Assembly: GCA_024036415.1 (NCBI GenBank)
Contig: JAMWET010007210.1
Location: 93,501-157,500 of the forward strand
Source: Prochilodus magdalenae
Taxonomy: Eukaryota; Chordata; Actinopteri; Characiformes; Prochilodontidae
Direction: 5' to 3'
Length of the DNA stretch: 64,000 bases
A program made the position numbers and the translations under genes. Shown here one piece after another: positions 38,171-49,259 of the stretch (within the stretch, counting starts at the first letter, position 1; each line of letters opens with the position of its first letter). Under the pieces are notes generated by a model. That model had not been told where the DNA came from, made no database searches, and saw only the letters and a program-made list of their open reading frames with translations.

Positions 38171-38581
38171 GTGTGTCTGTGTAGTGCAGCTGTGCGAACC
38201 TCTCTCCTTCCTCTTTGCCCGCTGCTGACTCCCCAAAACCCTGAAAGGCCTCTCGGAGTCTTCTGGCCGTTACATTAGATAGATGGTGCAATTTAAAGTT
38301 GGCTGTTATGCCTTACAGCCGTGCACTCCAGTCACCTTTCTGTCAGGGCACCTGCTCAGCTCTCCTGAGATTTCACATTGCTTTGACTCCAAAAGCTGGC
38401 AGAATTGCCTTGTGTGATTTGGAGTTCAGCATTACAGGTTACATTTTACAAGATTCTGCCTGAAAGGAGCAGCTTAAGATTTTAGTCTGAAAGATTTAAA
38501 CAAAATTAATTTAATTCAGTTCATCATTTTGAATACGTCATGCTAACCAGCTAGCCTTGGCCTGTTCTGTATCATAATACC
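38171..38581. other. nrxn2 intron
   Basis: Nothing recognised. Confidence 0.5.
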
Positions 38582-39167
38582 TGTCACACTTCCGGGTTTC
38601 CCGGCCACCTCCGATCTCCCGGACTCTATCTCCCGAGTTATCTCCCTGATGATATGACAGCGACACGCCCCGAAACATCCAATCACACTCCACTTCCTCG
38701 ATCCATGTCTCCCGAATTCTGATTGCCCATCTGCGTCTCATTTCCCCATCACTGCATAGACCCCACAGTCACAGAGCCTCCTTGTGACGTACTGCCACAC
38801 CCTGTTTGCGTACTGAGCGCTTTCGTTTGCTGATCTCTGATTCTTACGACCCATCTTTGTTCTTGACTCTCCTTTTGGATTTCCTCTTCTGGTTTTGTTC
38901 GCTCACTGTGTTTTGAACTCTCCTTCTGCTCTCTGGATTTCTCTATTGGATTCCCCTTTGGAGATTACCCCACAGGAGTTGGGCCTGTGGTGGTCATGGC
39001 GCAGAGGAGCCATCTCTTATTTTCATTTCTGTAAGGTGGCAGCCCTACTCGGCCTTGACGTGTTTACGATTGTTTCATACTTGTTGTTGATCGTGAATAT
39101 GAATCAGCCAAATAAAGACCCCTTGGCTTTCAGCTTGGCGCGTGTGGAAGTACGTTTGTTCCTGACA
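38582..39167 (+). mobile_element. solo-LTR-like repeat, copy 2
   Basis: Starts TGTCACACTTCCGGG and ends TTCCTGACA, flanked by atacc and ctacc (four of five bases equal). A polyadenylation-type region (ccaaataaagaccc) lies 60 bases from the end. At 38965-39045 it is interrupted by foreign sequence that ends with tttcatttctgtaaggtggc and agccct, the terminus of the TA-flanked MITE family. No coding sequence. Confidence 0.65.
39016..39045 (+). mobile_element. fragment of the TA-flanked MITE terminus
   Basis: tattttcatttctgtaaggt followed by ggcagcccta matches the outer end of the element at 61394-61671 (attttcatttctgaaaggtg) with one or two differences. Only the terminus is present, inside the LTR-like repeat. 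Confidence 0.55.
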
Positions 39168-40947
39168 CTACCACTTTGTACCTGAGAGGGTGATAGTGAG
39201 TGACTGTAGCGATGAGTGTGTGAGAATGAGATAATGAAGAAGTCATAGTGTCCCAACCGCATTTTCACCAGCACACAAAAGAAGCGATGTAAACAGAACA
39301 AGAGTTAGCATAGGTTTCCACGGCCGGAGACAGTCTCGATGAGTAAAGCGATGTAGCTTAATGTTGAACTTGCAATGCCTCTTGGAAATGGGTTTGGGTG
39401 GGAGGATAAGGGTTGTGCGTTTTCTGGTTAGATGTTCGCTCCTATTGGCTATCTTACACATTGCTCCCTTAATGCTGCCATAAATAAGAATAAGCTCCAG
39501 TTCACTTTTTCATCATCACACGTTTCCTGTGTTCTCTGTCTTGCATGTGCAGAAAGCATCAATTGATATTAGCGCTGGTGTTAATGATTAGGAAGTGCCT
39601 TTTTGGTCTTATTGACGTATTGATGCGTGAGGCGCTTATTCGGTGCAGCGTATCATGTTAAATAGTTCTCAAGTAACTGCCCAAGATGTGTGGGCTTGAC
39701 CTTACTTGATTGAGTCCTTCACTCTGCCATTTTGTTAAAGTCAATAGGCCACTGAGGGCAATTGATCTTAGTGATCGACTTCCTCCCAATAAAGTCAACT
39801 GTTAAGATATATATTTTCGGCGGTAACAAATGCTCCCTCTGCGCCCGCGGCTAGACACTGGATATAGGGGGTGAGATGTAGCAGGGGGTGAAATGAATAA
39901 CCTTGTGATTCAGATGGACGACTGAAAAATATTACACTGAGTAAGGCGATATATGCCGCAGTGTGATACCATATACGTTACCCAGTAAAAAGAAAATAGG
40001 CCAAATCTGAACACTAGTTATATAAAACCAACAAAATGAGCTACGGTTCACAGTGGACGTTGATCATGCTTCACCAAAATCGGAAACACAAAGGGGTTTT
40101 GTATCATACAGATGTGGACTGGATGCTGCATGCATGTGCAGCTATATTTGGAAGCTCATGCAAGTTTCATATTTCATTGCTAGCCCACTTTATCATCGTC
40201 GCACATGAAATCATATTTTATGAGGCTCAGATGGAACTTCTGCTGTTCGTTTACAACAGCTTGAGCAGTTAGTCAGAAAGAATTAGAGCTCGGTGAATAA
40301 GCTAAGCATCGTCTGTGCGCAGGGGCCCTTAACGTTATTACAGTGGACCAACCCTCTGCACAGGTTAGGCTCTAAGCGGGGCAGCGTTCAGTCTGATACG
40401 CCAAAGGCGCTTGCTGTCACGCTCTCTCTTTCTTCCTCTGTCTCTTTCCTCTCTCCTTTCCCATATGCTTCAGTTTCTGGCTTGACCGTGCCTCCGCCGC
40501 CTTGTAAAGTCCAGCAGCGTGACACCCAGTCAGCTCCCAAGGTGCTGGCTGCCAGGCCGTCTGCTGGTTGCTTCATTAGTTGGGAAACAAAGCGTGAATG
40601 CCAGAGATGCTAGGAGCCAGAGACACTCTTATTTTATTGAGAATAATAGAGTATTAGTGGAGATTGAAAGGTCACTCTTAGTCCACAATCAGGAGGAAAC
40701 GGCGTAATTGGGATGGTAAAAGCTGGTTCCATGAGGCGAAATGCCAGCGAGAGGAGGGCGGAAGATGCTTCGTAATAAGAATGGTAAAGCCACTGATCTC
40801 CTCTGCTTTAAGACAAAGCTCGAGTGGTGTGCCGTGTGGGGGTTTTTGGCTCGCACTGTGGTGGATGTCGCTCAGTCACTGTGACATGAAGAAGTGGAGG
40901 CTGACAGAATTAGGACGACTTTAAGATGAGGTTTCGCTTTGCGGCAG

Positions 40948-40995
<48 letters not shown>

Positions 40996-42046
40996 TCTCT
41001 CCCCTTTCAGCTCATCCGCATGCTTTTAGCATGCCGGCATTGATTGAGAGGCACTTCCTGCAGGAAGGCAAAGCCTGAACCTGTCTATTAAGCACATCTC
41101 GGTGGGAGTTTTCAGCTCCCTCTACACATTAGGGCGTCCCAACTTCCTGGCATTCTAAGCTCCAGCTCTTCATGTTGAAATCTTGCTTACAAAATGATGT
41201 GACACTTTGAATTGACAGTGTGTCAGGGCCCTTAATTTAAAACCCCAGTGAAGAATCGCTGAAACAGTGCCACACATGCCCCAGGGTGAGCCCTGAGTTT
41301 ACTCGCGGTGTAAACACAGAACGTGTGCAAATAAGTTTTTAGTGGCTGCAGTCTTGTACCGCTGCTGTCATCATTTGAAATCCGCTGTTGTTGCTGTGCT
41401 AAGAGCTAGACTGTGATTCCTCTAATGACTTTGTTCATATGGATTGCTGGGAGGAAATGTAAAATTAGAGCCTGCTTGTAATACAATGTGTGGAAAGACA
41501 AGTGGTGTAATCAAACTCGGTAAAATACAGCAATGAAAGTGTGTGCCAGGTACGCAGAGTCACCTGCTGATGTTTGGAGACAAGAAGACAAGGCTTTTAG
41601 CACTGAGAGAACACCGGCGGTTTAATGGCTTGCTTTACAGAGTAATGAAGAGACAGCTGATATACAGAAAACTGCCCCTGTCTGAGATTCCTAGCTTCTC
41701 CCTAGTGTGGCAGAGACAGATGTGATCACAGGCTAATGACAGCCTTGTTGTCTGCCAGATAGACGACTGGGTTGCCAGATTGCTTCTATAAACTCCAGCA
41801 AAAAAAAAATTGAAATTCCTAAAATCCACCCAACAAACATCAAGCTCAGTGTTTTAACTAAGTGTTTACCATACAAAACAATTAACCATGTAAACCAACA
41901 TGACTATCATTAATGCATTGCTGATGTATGTAGTGTATGTATAAGCACACTAGGTATTGCTTGCAAAATTTGGAAGCTGAGTATTCATGTTGTTGGTGTT
42001 GTTAAGAACCAAAGTAGCAAATAATTCAAATAAAATAATGGAACAC
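39168..42046. other. nrxn2 intron, no gene seen
   Basis: Nearly 2.9 kb with a (CT)n run at 40949-41009 followed by a splice-acceptor-like ccctttcag but no coding continuation. A word starting gggttgccagattgcttcta at 41769 is typical of a fish repeat. No gene seen. Confidence 0.55.
40949..41009 (+). repeat. (CT)n microsatellite
   Basis: About 60 bases of CT repeat. Confidence 0.97.
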
Positions 42047-42555
42047 TGTCAGGACAAAAGACTCGGAATGATGAGTGCAGTGTTAAAAGTCAAATGGATT
42101 TATTTACACAAGAGATTAAATTCAAAATAAGCAACAGTACAAGCCCACGCAAGAGGGGAATAACTAAACCAGAGTCTGGGACAGGCACAGGTCAGAAACC
42201 AGGGGAGGCTAGCAGCGGAGGCAGACAGGTTGGAAGGGCAAGGCTGAGAGAGAGAGAGAGAGAGTGTGAGAGAGAGTGTGAGAAAGAGAGAGAGAGAGAG
42301 AGAAAGAGAGAGAAAGAGAGTTAGTGTGAGAAAGAGAGAGAGCGTGAGAGAAAGAGAGTGTGAGAGAGAGAAAGTGTGAGAGAGAGTGTGTGAGAGAAAG
42401 AGAGTGTGAGAGAAAGAGAGTGTGAAAGAGAGAGAGTGTGAGAGAGAGAGTGTGAGAGAAAGTGTGAGAGAGAGAGTGTGAGAGAGAGAGTGTGAGAGAG
42501 AGTGTGAGAGAGAGAGTGTGAGAGAAAGTGTGAGAGAGAGAGTGTGTGAGAGAGA

Positions 42556-42590
<35 letters not shown>

Positions 42591-42711
42591 TGTGTGTGTG
42601 TGAGAGAAAGAGAGTGTGAGAGAGAGAGAGAGAGAGTGTGAAAGAGAGAGAGAGAGAGTGAGTGTGTGAAAGAGAGAGAGAGTGTGAGAGAGAGTGTGAG
42701 AGAGAGAGAGA

Positions 42712-42797
<86 letters not shown>

Positions 42798-43093
42798 AAG
42801 CGATGGTCGGTAACAACAGGTGAATACTAGGTCAGAGAGGGAACGATCAAAGAGAGTCGTCGAGAAATCAGAAAAGGGTCAAAACCAGTAACGTACACAG
42901 CAGAACGAACGCTCAGGATTGCAAACTAGGTTTGGCAAAGCTTAGCAGAGAATCACCAGAAGACATGGGGCTGATATGTGTATGTGTTAATGAGAATCAG
43001 CGGGAGCAGGTGGGAGTGACGTCCTCGAGTGTAGCCCTCTGGGAAATGGAGTCCGGGAGAGCGGAGGCCACAGGGAAACCCGGAAGCGTGACA
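42047..43093 (-). mobile_element. solo-LTR-like repeat, copy 3, with internal (GA)n expansion
   Basis: Bounded by TGTCAGGAC at the left and GCGTGACA at the right, with the 5-bp duplication AACAC on both sides (42042-42046 and 43094-43098). Read on the minus strand it has the same order as copies 2 and 4: TGTCACGCTTCCGGG start, ccaggagggc-type body and a ggtttatt-type poly(A) region. About 550 bases of GA repeat (42245-42795) sit inside, so the LTR itself is about 500 bp. Confidence 0.75.
42245..42795 (+). repeat. (GA)n tract
   Basis: GA repeat with regular gtgtga interruptions, ending in a pure run of about 80 bases. Confidence 0.97.
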
Positions 43094-43098
43094 AACAC

Positions 43099-44509
43099 TT
43101 TAAGGCACATGTAATAGGATGACGGAAACTCATACACATTTTTAACAATGCTTCCCTTTCTAGAACACTTCACAGGTCATTCAATGTCAATGGGTGTAGC
43201 AGTGAGAGGGTACAAGGAGAAGGTGGGCTTATTGAGGTATCGGCTGCTGTTCATTGGGTTCATAAATGATTATTTTTTTTTAAAATAATATTAATAATAC
43301 ACTGGCCACCGTAGGTCATAAGAGCACCATCGCCTAATTCTTGTCATGACAGACCTCTGGTTAAGCAAACCTGGCCCCAGTCGTGCCTGTGCCTGATTGT
43401 CATTGAATGTATTTAACCACAAGGCCGTGGCACCGCAGACCGCCAGCCTACTACTTCAGCTCATCACAGAATCCTAATAACGTAGACCCGGGCGAGGAGC
43501 TCCAGGCTGCAGCACCTCCACTGTCTGTGTTCCAGGGTGAGAGTGGATGCTGGAGGGGGTGATTTCATGGCGGTGAAGGGTAAGCGGATGTATACAGAGA
43601 CCTTGAGAATGTGGATTAGAGTAGTAGAAGTAAAAACTAGTTGAAATTCCCAAATGAAAGTTTCCCGTGTGGGGGTTTTAGTCCCTGCTTTTATTCTAAT
43701 GCGGTTCACACATTCTAACCTGATTTAAAAGTCGACATTTGGCAGCAGCTTTTCCCTCCTGATTGCTTTTCTTATTTGAATTTTTAACACACAGCCTGTC
43801 GATGTTGTCTCTTGCTCCGAGCCTGAATTCTTTACCTCTGCGCTGCACTTGTCACATTGTCCAATCACATAGATTTATGTAAATGCCAAATTGGGCTACA
43901 CTGCCAGAACTTCTCCCTTCCGCCCACAAAATCGCTTTGTGAGTTCAGAAATTGTTTCAGTGGATGTGCCTTAGCTTGAATGAAAGTGGATACAGTACAA
44001 GAGGTCTTGTGGTGGTCCCTTTCTGTTGATAGGTGGGATAGGGGTGGCTGGTAAATCGTGCAGCAGCGAATGAGCTGGCGTCTGTAATTACCCTGTATAA
44101 GGAAAGCTTGTCTAATAGACTGGCGACTGCCCCGTTCTTTCAAATCAACATGGTTCCGTCTTTGTTTTGAATGACACTACACTTCATGACTTATTAATAA
44201 GCTATAACGTTGGTGATTCTCCCTGTAATTTGATCTGTTTATAAATAATTACTCACCTCGAAGAGGCAGCGTTCTCAACCTTTGATGCAGGCAGCTCATA
44301 AATCATTCCAATAAAGATTTGTGAATGATCTCTGGAAGGACCAATTCAAGCTGCTATATTTGCAAGGCAATTATCAGACCTGTCTAATATGGCTGCAGTG
44401 GCCTTTAATGACCTTTGGATGACCTGTCACAAGTGGGATTAGTCTGATGGAGGGAGCTGCTGACGTTCATTAACTCCAAGCCAGTCTGGATGCCGCTGTC
44501 ACAGGCTGG
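43099..44509. other. nrxn2 intron, no gene seen
   Basis: No gene or repeat. The stretch 44160-44480 has a balanced, complex composition with homeodomain-like taataag and ttaatgac words, of the kind seen in conserved noncoding elements, but that needs alignment to show. Confidence 0.5.
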
Positions 44510-44745
44510 AGGTGGTGGCCGGTGACCTAATGGTGAGAGACGTGATCTCATTGAACCCGAAGGTCATGGGTTCAAGTCCCATGCTTGAGAGACTCCTCCT
44601 GGTTGTGCCCTAAAGCAAGGCCTTCAGCATCCCGTTATCTGAAATGGGAAAAGTTGGCCTGCAGGTCAGGGATTCATTTCCCAGGAGTGGCCTGTCCTGG
44701 TTTTGCCTTAACGGGGGCGTTACCAGCCCAGTGGAAGGTGCAGGT
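44510..44745 (+). mobile_element. tRNA-derived SINE, second family
   Basis: ggtgacctaatggtgagaga (A-box type) and atgggttcaagtcccatg (B-box type) about 45 bases apart, followed by ctcctggttgtgccctaaag and caaggccttcagcatcccg, a body common to fish tRNA-derived SINEs. A second half-copy seems to follow (gcaggtcagggattcatttc). Confidence 0.65.
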
Positions 44746-45800
44746 CTTGTTTCTGTAAATTCAAACCCAGGTTATCTTGCACTGGTCATTCTTTGACCTG
44801 ATGCTCCTAAAGGCTTGTTGCATTAGCTGCATTGCTCCTGTTGAAAGAACATCTCAACATTAATCTAGAAATGATTAGATTACCGTTCCTCTCCCTGAAT
44901 TATAGTATAATGAGTCACAGTGTAACTACAGGGTAGGACGTGTGAAAGGCATTACTCGAACAAAAGCTGTTCACAAAGGGGCTTAAAAGGCTTTTGTGTT
45001 ACAGATTGCTGTGTAATGATATGCACCGCTCTCACGTCAGTGATTTTATGACTGTATATTTTGCAGATATTGTAAGTTAACTCACGCAACCTTATCTTCC
45101 TGATGAGTAATATCCCGTTATTATTTTTATAGAGGTTTCCTGCAGCTATCTGCTCAGGATTTGATCACCATGTTTCACATATGAGGCATTCTGGATGATC
45201 ATTTTATTATCGTCTATATACTTCATTGCTTTCTCACCCATTAAGGAATCCGCTGTGTTATTGATTATACTGGACACATCTAATGTTTCTCCTTTGTCGT
45301 AGCTTCTTCCTGCAGTCTGTGAAAGTGTTGAGCAATAAAATCATTTTATACATTAATGTAGAGCATATAAAAAAACGTTCACCCCAAACTCGTGAACTGC
45401 GACTCCAAACTATAAATATGTTTCAATTATGATACATTTTCAGAAAAGCTAACCAGCCAATTAAAGTTTGGCTTGATATGTAACCCTCCTGTACCTTTGA
45501 TGTTATTGGTTTTTTTATTTGTTTTTATGAAAATAAATGCTTTAAAAAAAATTTGGCTTGACAAAACAAAGTAAACAATGAAAGCACCGAATTTAATGAA
45601 GGGAAATTGGTTGTAGTTGCTCTTTGCGTAGGTGTGTAGTTGCTGTTTAATGTAAAGTCCTTTTTCGGTTATTCACGTAGGCTATTCGTTGGTATAGTTG
45701 GTACAGTAAAACAAAGCAGTGATCTACTTGGACTTGATTTGAACCAAAATAGTAAAAGACCTGTTGCTTTGAAGAGATGTGTGTATGTGTTTGTAAACAT
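44746..45800. other. nrxn2 intron, no gene seen
   Basis: Nothing recognised. Confidence 0.5.
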
Positions 45801-45924
45801 TCAGAGATTCAAGGAGACTTTATTGTCATTCGCATCACATGTGGTACATGTAGTACCCAAGGACCCGGTTACACCCAAACAGGAGTACTTAAATAAATAA
45901 AATATACATAAATATATAAAATAT

Positions 45925-45955
<31 letters not shown>

Positions 45956-45956
45956 G
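45801..45956 (-). mobile_element. LINE 3' end fragment
   Basis: On the minus strand it ends gacaataaagtctccttgaa tctctga, i.e. a polyadenylation-like word next to a short TTGAATC-type tail. The same end is found at 46706. A (GAAA)n run at 45926-45952 closes the fragment. Confidence 0.6.
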
Positions 45957-45959
45957 CAT

Positions 45960-46495
45960 CTGTATATTCTAATGTTGGTGCCTACAACACACTGCAAAAA
46001 CATTGGGCCAGTGTCTTTTAATACTAGTATCTATGAACAACAAATGATCAAAAGTATCTAGAACAGGTGATGCAGTTATATACTGACATAATAGAAGCAT
46101 ACAGGTAATCCTTTCATGTGTAATAATCATAAAAATCATCCAGTAAGAAATCTTTTTATTATAAATGCACAAAAAAGGAAAGTCTGAAAAACACAAATGA
46201 GTACCCGTGACTTTCAGTCCCTCAGATGGCACTGCTTGATAAGCTGGCATGCTCCTGTGATGGAGATCTCCAGATGGGCTTGGGGATACTTTGAAATGTC
46301 TTTCATTGCTGCATCCGTAAATGCAAGTTGACTGTACTAGCACAGTGGAGGTCCCACACAGTCCCATATCAGAAACATCCGGAAATGCTGCCAGCTTCTC
46401 CGGGCTTAGGCTTCTCAGGGTGGACTAACGCTCTGCCGCTCCGTAGAAACATGTACCGTGGTCTGACAAGACCATAGACTTCAAAAGGCAGGTTT
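45960..46495 (+). mobile_element. DNA transposon remnant
   Basis: Words cagtccctcagatggcactg, cttctccgggcttaggcttc, ccgtagaaacatgtaccgtg and gtctgacaag follow the order of a fish transposase gene region that normally reads tgggctcggagaaatc then gtggaaacgtgtactgtggt cagacga. All frames are broken. Confidence 0.5.
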
Positions 46496-46705
46496 TCACA
46501 GGTGTGAAGGTGAGTGAAAAACTTCGGTGTGTAGTCCCTTACCGTGCTTCAATACAAACAATATACATTAGACAATAAACATATACAATACTAAGCACAA
46601 AATCTCTGTTTATTCTAATATACAGTTTTAAATAACAGTAATATAAAGTTATAATTAAAAACTATCATATATCCAGATGTACACATTTCCGTATAGCACT
46701 ATTCA
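46496..46705 (-). mobile_element. LINE-like 3' UTR repeat, copy 1
   Basis: About 210 bases that match 63583-63783 closely (cacaggtgtgaaggtgagt, atatacaatactaagcacaa, atatatccagatgtacacat). It continues after an insertion at 47377. Confidence 0.75.
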
Positions 46706-47376
46706 AGATTCAAAGCTTTATTGTCATATGCACAGTAAGGAAACTAGTTTCCCTGTACAATGAAATTCTTACTTTGCTGCCCACATTGGATGTCATAGAA
46801 TAAAAAGTATAAATATAAATAAACAGATAACAAGGATCAAAAAATTAAGCATGCAGAGAATATATAAATAAAATATAAAATGTAAACAATTTAGAATTAT
46901 ACAGGCTATATACATTGTGCAGGTATGTGCTACATTAGTTACATTGTAACAGTCTGTAGTAAAGTGGTGTTTGTGCAAAATGAGCTGAAATATAACCATA
47001 CAGGAACAGTTACATGTGCAAAAACGATGTGTGCAGCTGTATGCAGACACAAACAGTCAAGTACAGTAGTGCAACTATTCATGTGCAAAAAAATGATATG
47101 AGTTAGTGCAATTTTTATAAATACAGTGATGTCTATGAGGGGAGACATCAGCTCAACTGTTTAAGAGTCTGATGGCTGTGGGAAAGAAAGAGTTCTTTAA
47201 TCTGGTAGTCCGGCATTTCACGCTTCTGTACCTCCGACCTGAAGTGTAAATAGTCCATGTTGGGGGTGGGTGGGATCTTTGATGATGGAGGCAGCTCTCC
47301 TGTGGACTCTGAGATTGTAGATGCTCTGCAGAGAGGGTTGTGCCATCTTGGTGATTATGAGCTTGCCTCAGCTATG
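46706..47376 (-). mobile_element. LINE 3' portion inserted in another repeat
   Basis: Minus-strand element whose 3' end is gacaataaagctttgaatct tgaa. The far part contains gtctgatggctgtgggaaag and ggtgggatctttgatgatgg, words from a widespread fish LINE 3' region. It interrupts the repeat present uninterrupted at 63583-63806. Confidence 0.7.
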
Positions 47377-47431
47377 GTAAGGCTGAGGTAGATGGGAGTT
47401 GCAGTGTATATACAGGGCATATGTATGTGTA

Positions 47432-47471
<40 letters not shown>

Positions 47472-48330
47472 CTACAGATATACAATAAGAATGGAAGATA
47501 CCAGTAGGTCAGTCTATATGTGTGAGTATAAATATGCTAATGTAAAGTGCAGAGTCATGGTTGTCCATGGAGATCCTTGTTTAGATGATGTTGGTGAGAT
47601 GTGCTGAACCAGGTCCCTTTACCGATGCATGCTGTTTACCCTGCTGTACAGACGGACTGTTTACAGGTGACTAAATTGTGCTGCACATGCCTTTATTAAT
47701 TCATGGTAAATTATGAATGAGCTGTCCTGTGACTAAACAAGCCTCACTCCTCACACTTGTGCGTGTGAGTTCTCCAGAGATCCGTGATTAGCTTCTCAGG
47801 TTTAGGGTTACTGAGGACGAGGTAGCTGTTCCTGTGCCATGTTACAGCGGAGGTGTCTCCTGCTGATAGGATAATTCACCCTATCTGTGAAATCATGGTG
47901 ATCCGGCCCAGCTCAGTGATTGTCCTGCTCAAATACATGTTATTCAGCTCAGCAGTTAGTCACCAAGTTTAGCAGATGTGCTGGAGCAGGGAAATGACCC
48001 ACCTGTGCTGGACCCCCTGAGCAGCCATGGCGCAGCATTACCGTGATTTGAGCTAGGTGCTTAGCTTTCAGCAGAGCGGCAGCATTAGTCAGACCCTTAC
48101 CTCTCCATCCATGAGTTTCACTCGTACCACGGTGCATGTGTAAGCTTGTCTGTATTGTGAATGATGGTTCGGGTACGTGAGCTGTGGCAGCATGGCGGTG
48201 CAGCAGAAGCTCGTCTGCTTCTGCTGAGGGTACAGATGGTGACCAATGCCCCGTGGACATAAAGACTGGCAACTAGCGTGTAGCACAATGAGTCTGCGAG
48301 ATCGATCCCATAATGTCTGAACATCTCTAT
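47377..48330. other. nrxn2 intron, no gene seen
   Basis: Starts with the remainder of the interrupted repeat (ggtaaggctgaggtagatgg), followed by a (GT)n/(TA)n microsatellite at 47425-47471. No gene recognised. Confidence 0.55.
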
Positions 48331-48353
48331 CGTTCTCTCTCTGTCTGTCTGTT

Positions 48354-48427
<74 letters not shown>

Positions 48428-48434
48428 GTCTGTT

Positions 48435-48485
<51 letters not shown>

Positions 48486-48506
48486 CTCTCTCTTTCTTTC
48501 TCTCTC

Positions 48507-48545
<39 letters not shown>

Positions 48546-48600
48546 TTTCTGTCTCTCTCCCGTCTCTCTCATTCTTCTCTCTCTCTCCTCTCTCTCTCTT

Positions 48601-48640
<40 letters not shown>

Positions 48641-49142
48641 CTGTCTCTCTCCCGTCTCTCTCATTCTCCTCTCTCCTCTCTCTCGCTCTCTCTCCTCTCT
48701 CTCTTACGCTCTCTCTCCTCTCTCTCTTTCTTTCTCTCTCCTCTCTCTCGCTCTCTCCTCTCTCTCCTTCTCCTCTCACTGTCTCTCCTCTCTCTTTCTC
48801 TCATTCTCCTCTCTCACTCTCTCTCTTCTTTTTCTCTCCTCGCACTCTCTTGCTTTCTCTCTCTTTTTACCTCTCTCCTCTCTATTTCTTCCTCCTTCTT
48901 TTCCCCCCTCGTCTCTCTCTTTGTCCTTCTTTTCTTTGTTGTCCCCCTCTCTGTCTTGCTCGCCATCTTTTTATCTCCATTCCTTCTTTCTCTCGTTCTG
49001 ACTCCTCTCTCCTCCTCTATCTCTGGATTGCCTCTCTCTCTATCCCTCTCATGCTCTTTTGCTTTCTCTTTCATCCCCCACACTCTCCCCGTCCCTCTCT
49101 CTCTGTCACTCTGTCTCTGTCCGTCTCCTTCTCTCTATCTCT
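48331..49142 (+). repeat. CT-rich tract, about 0.8 kb
   Basis: Pure (CT)n blocks separated by repeated ctgtctgtctgtttctcctc and tctctcccgtctctctcatt words, decaying towards the end. Frames are Ser/Leu or Arg/Glu runs and not genes. Confidence 0.97.
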
Positions 49143-49148
49143 AAATGG

Positions 49149-49185
49149 TGCTCCAACACTGAACAAATATGGCTGGAGGCTGGTC

Positions 49186-49219
<34 letters not shown>

Positions 49220-49259
49220 GGAGAGAGACCTCTGCCACATGTGTTCAGTGTTGGCGCTG
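49149..49259. repeat. inverted repeat around a (GA)n loop
   Basis: tgctccaacactgaaca on the left (49149-49165) and tgttcagtgttggcgc on the right (49242-49257) are complementary at 15 of 16 places, and pairing goes on inward (tatggctggaggctggtc with gacctctgccaca). The loop is a (GA)n run at 49187-49228. Confidence 0.75.

Noticed and set aside
37557..38291. 244-residue His/Thr frame and overlapping Cys/Val frames
   Set aside because: Both strands of a GT array; low complexity only.
41001..41040. Exon after the (CT)n acceptor-like tract
   Set aside because: A good acceptor string (ccctttcag) is followed by stops and no donor or neurexin-like sequence.
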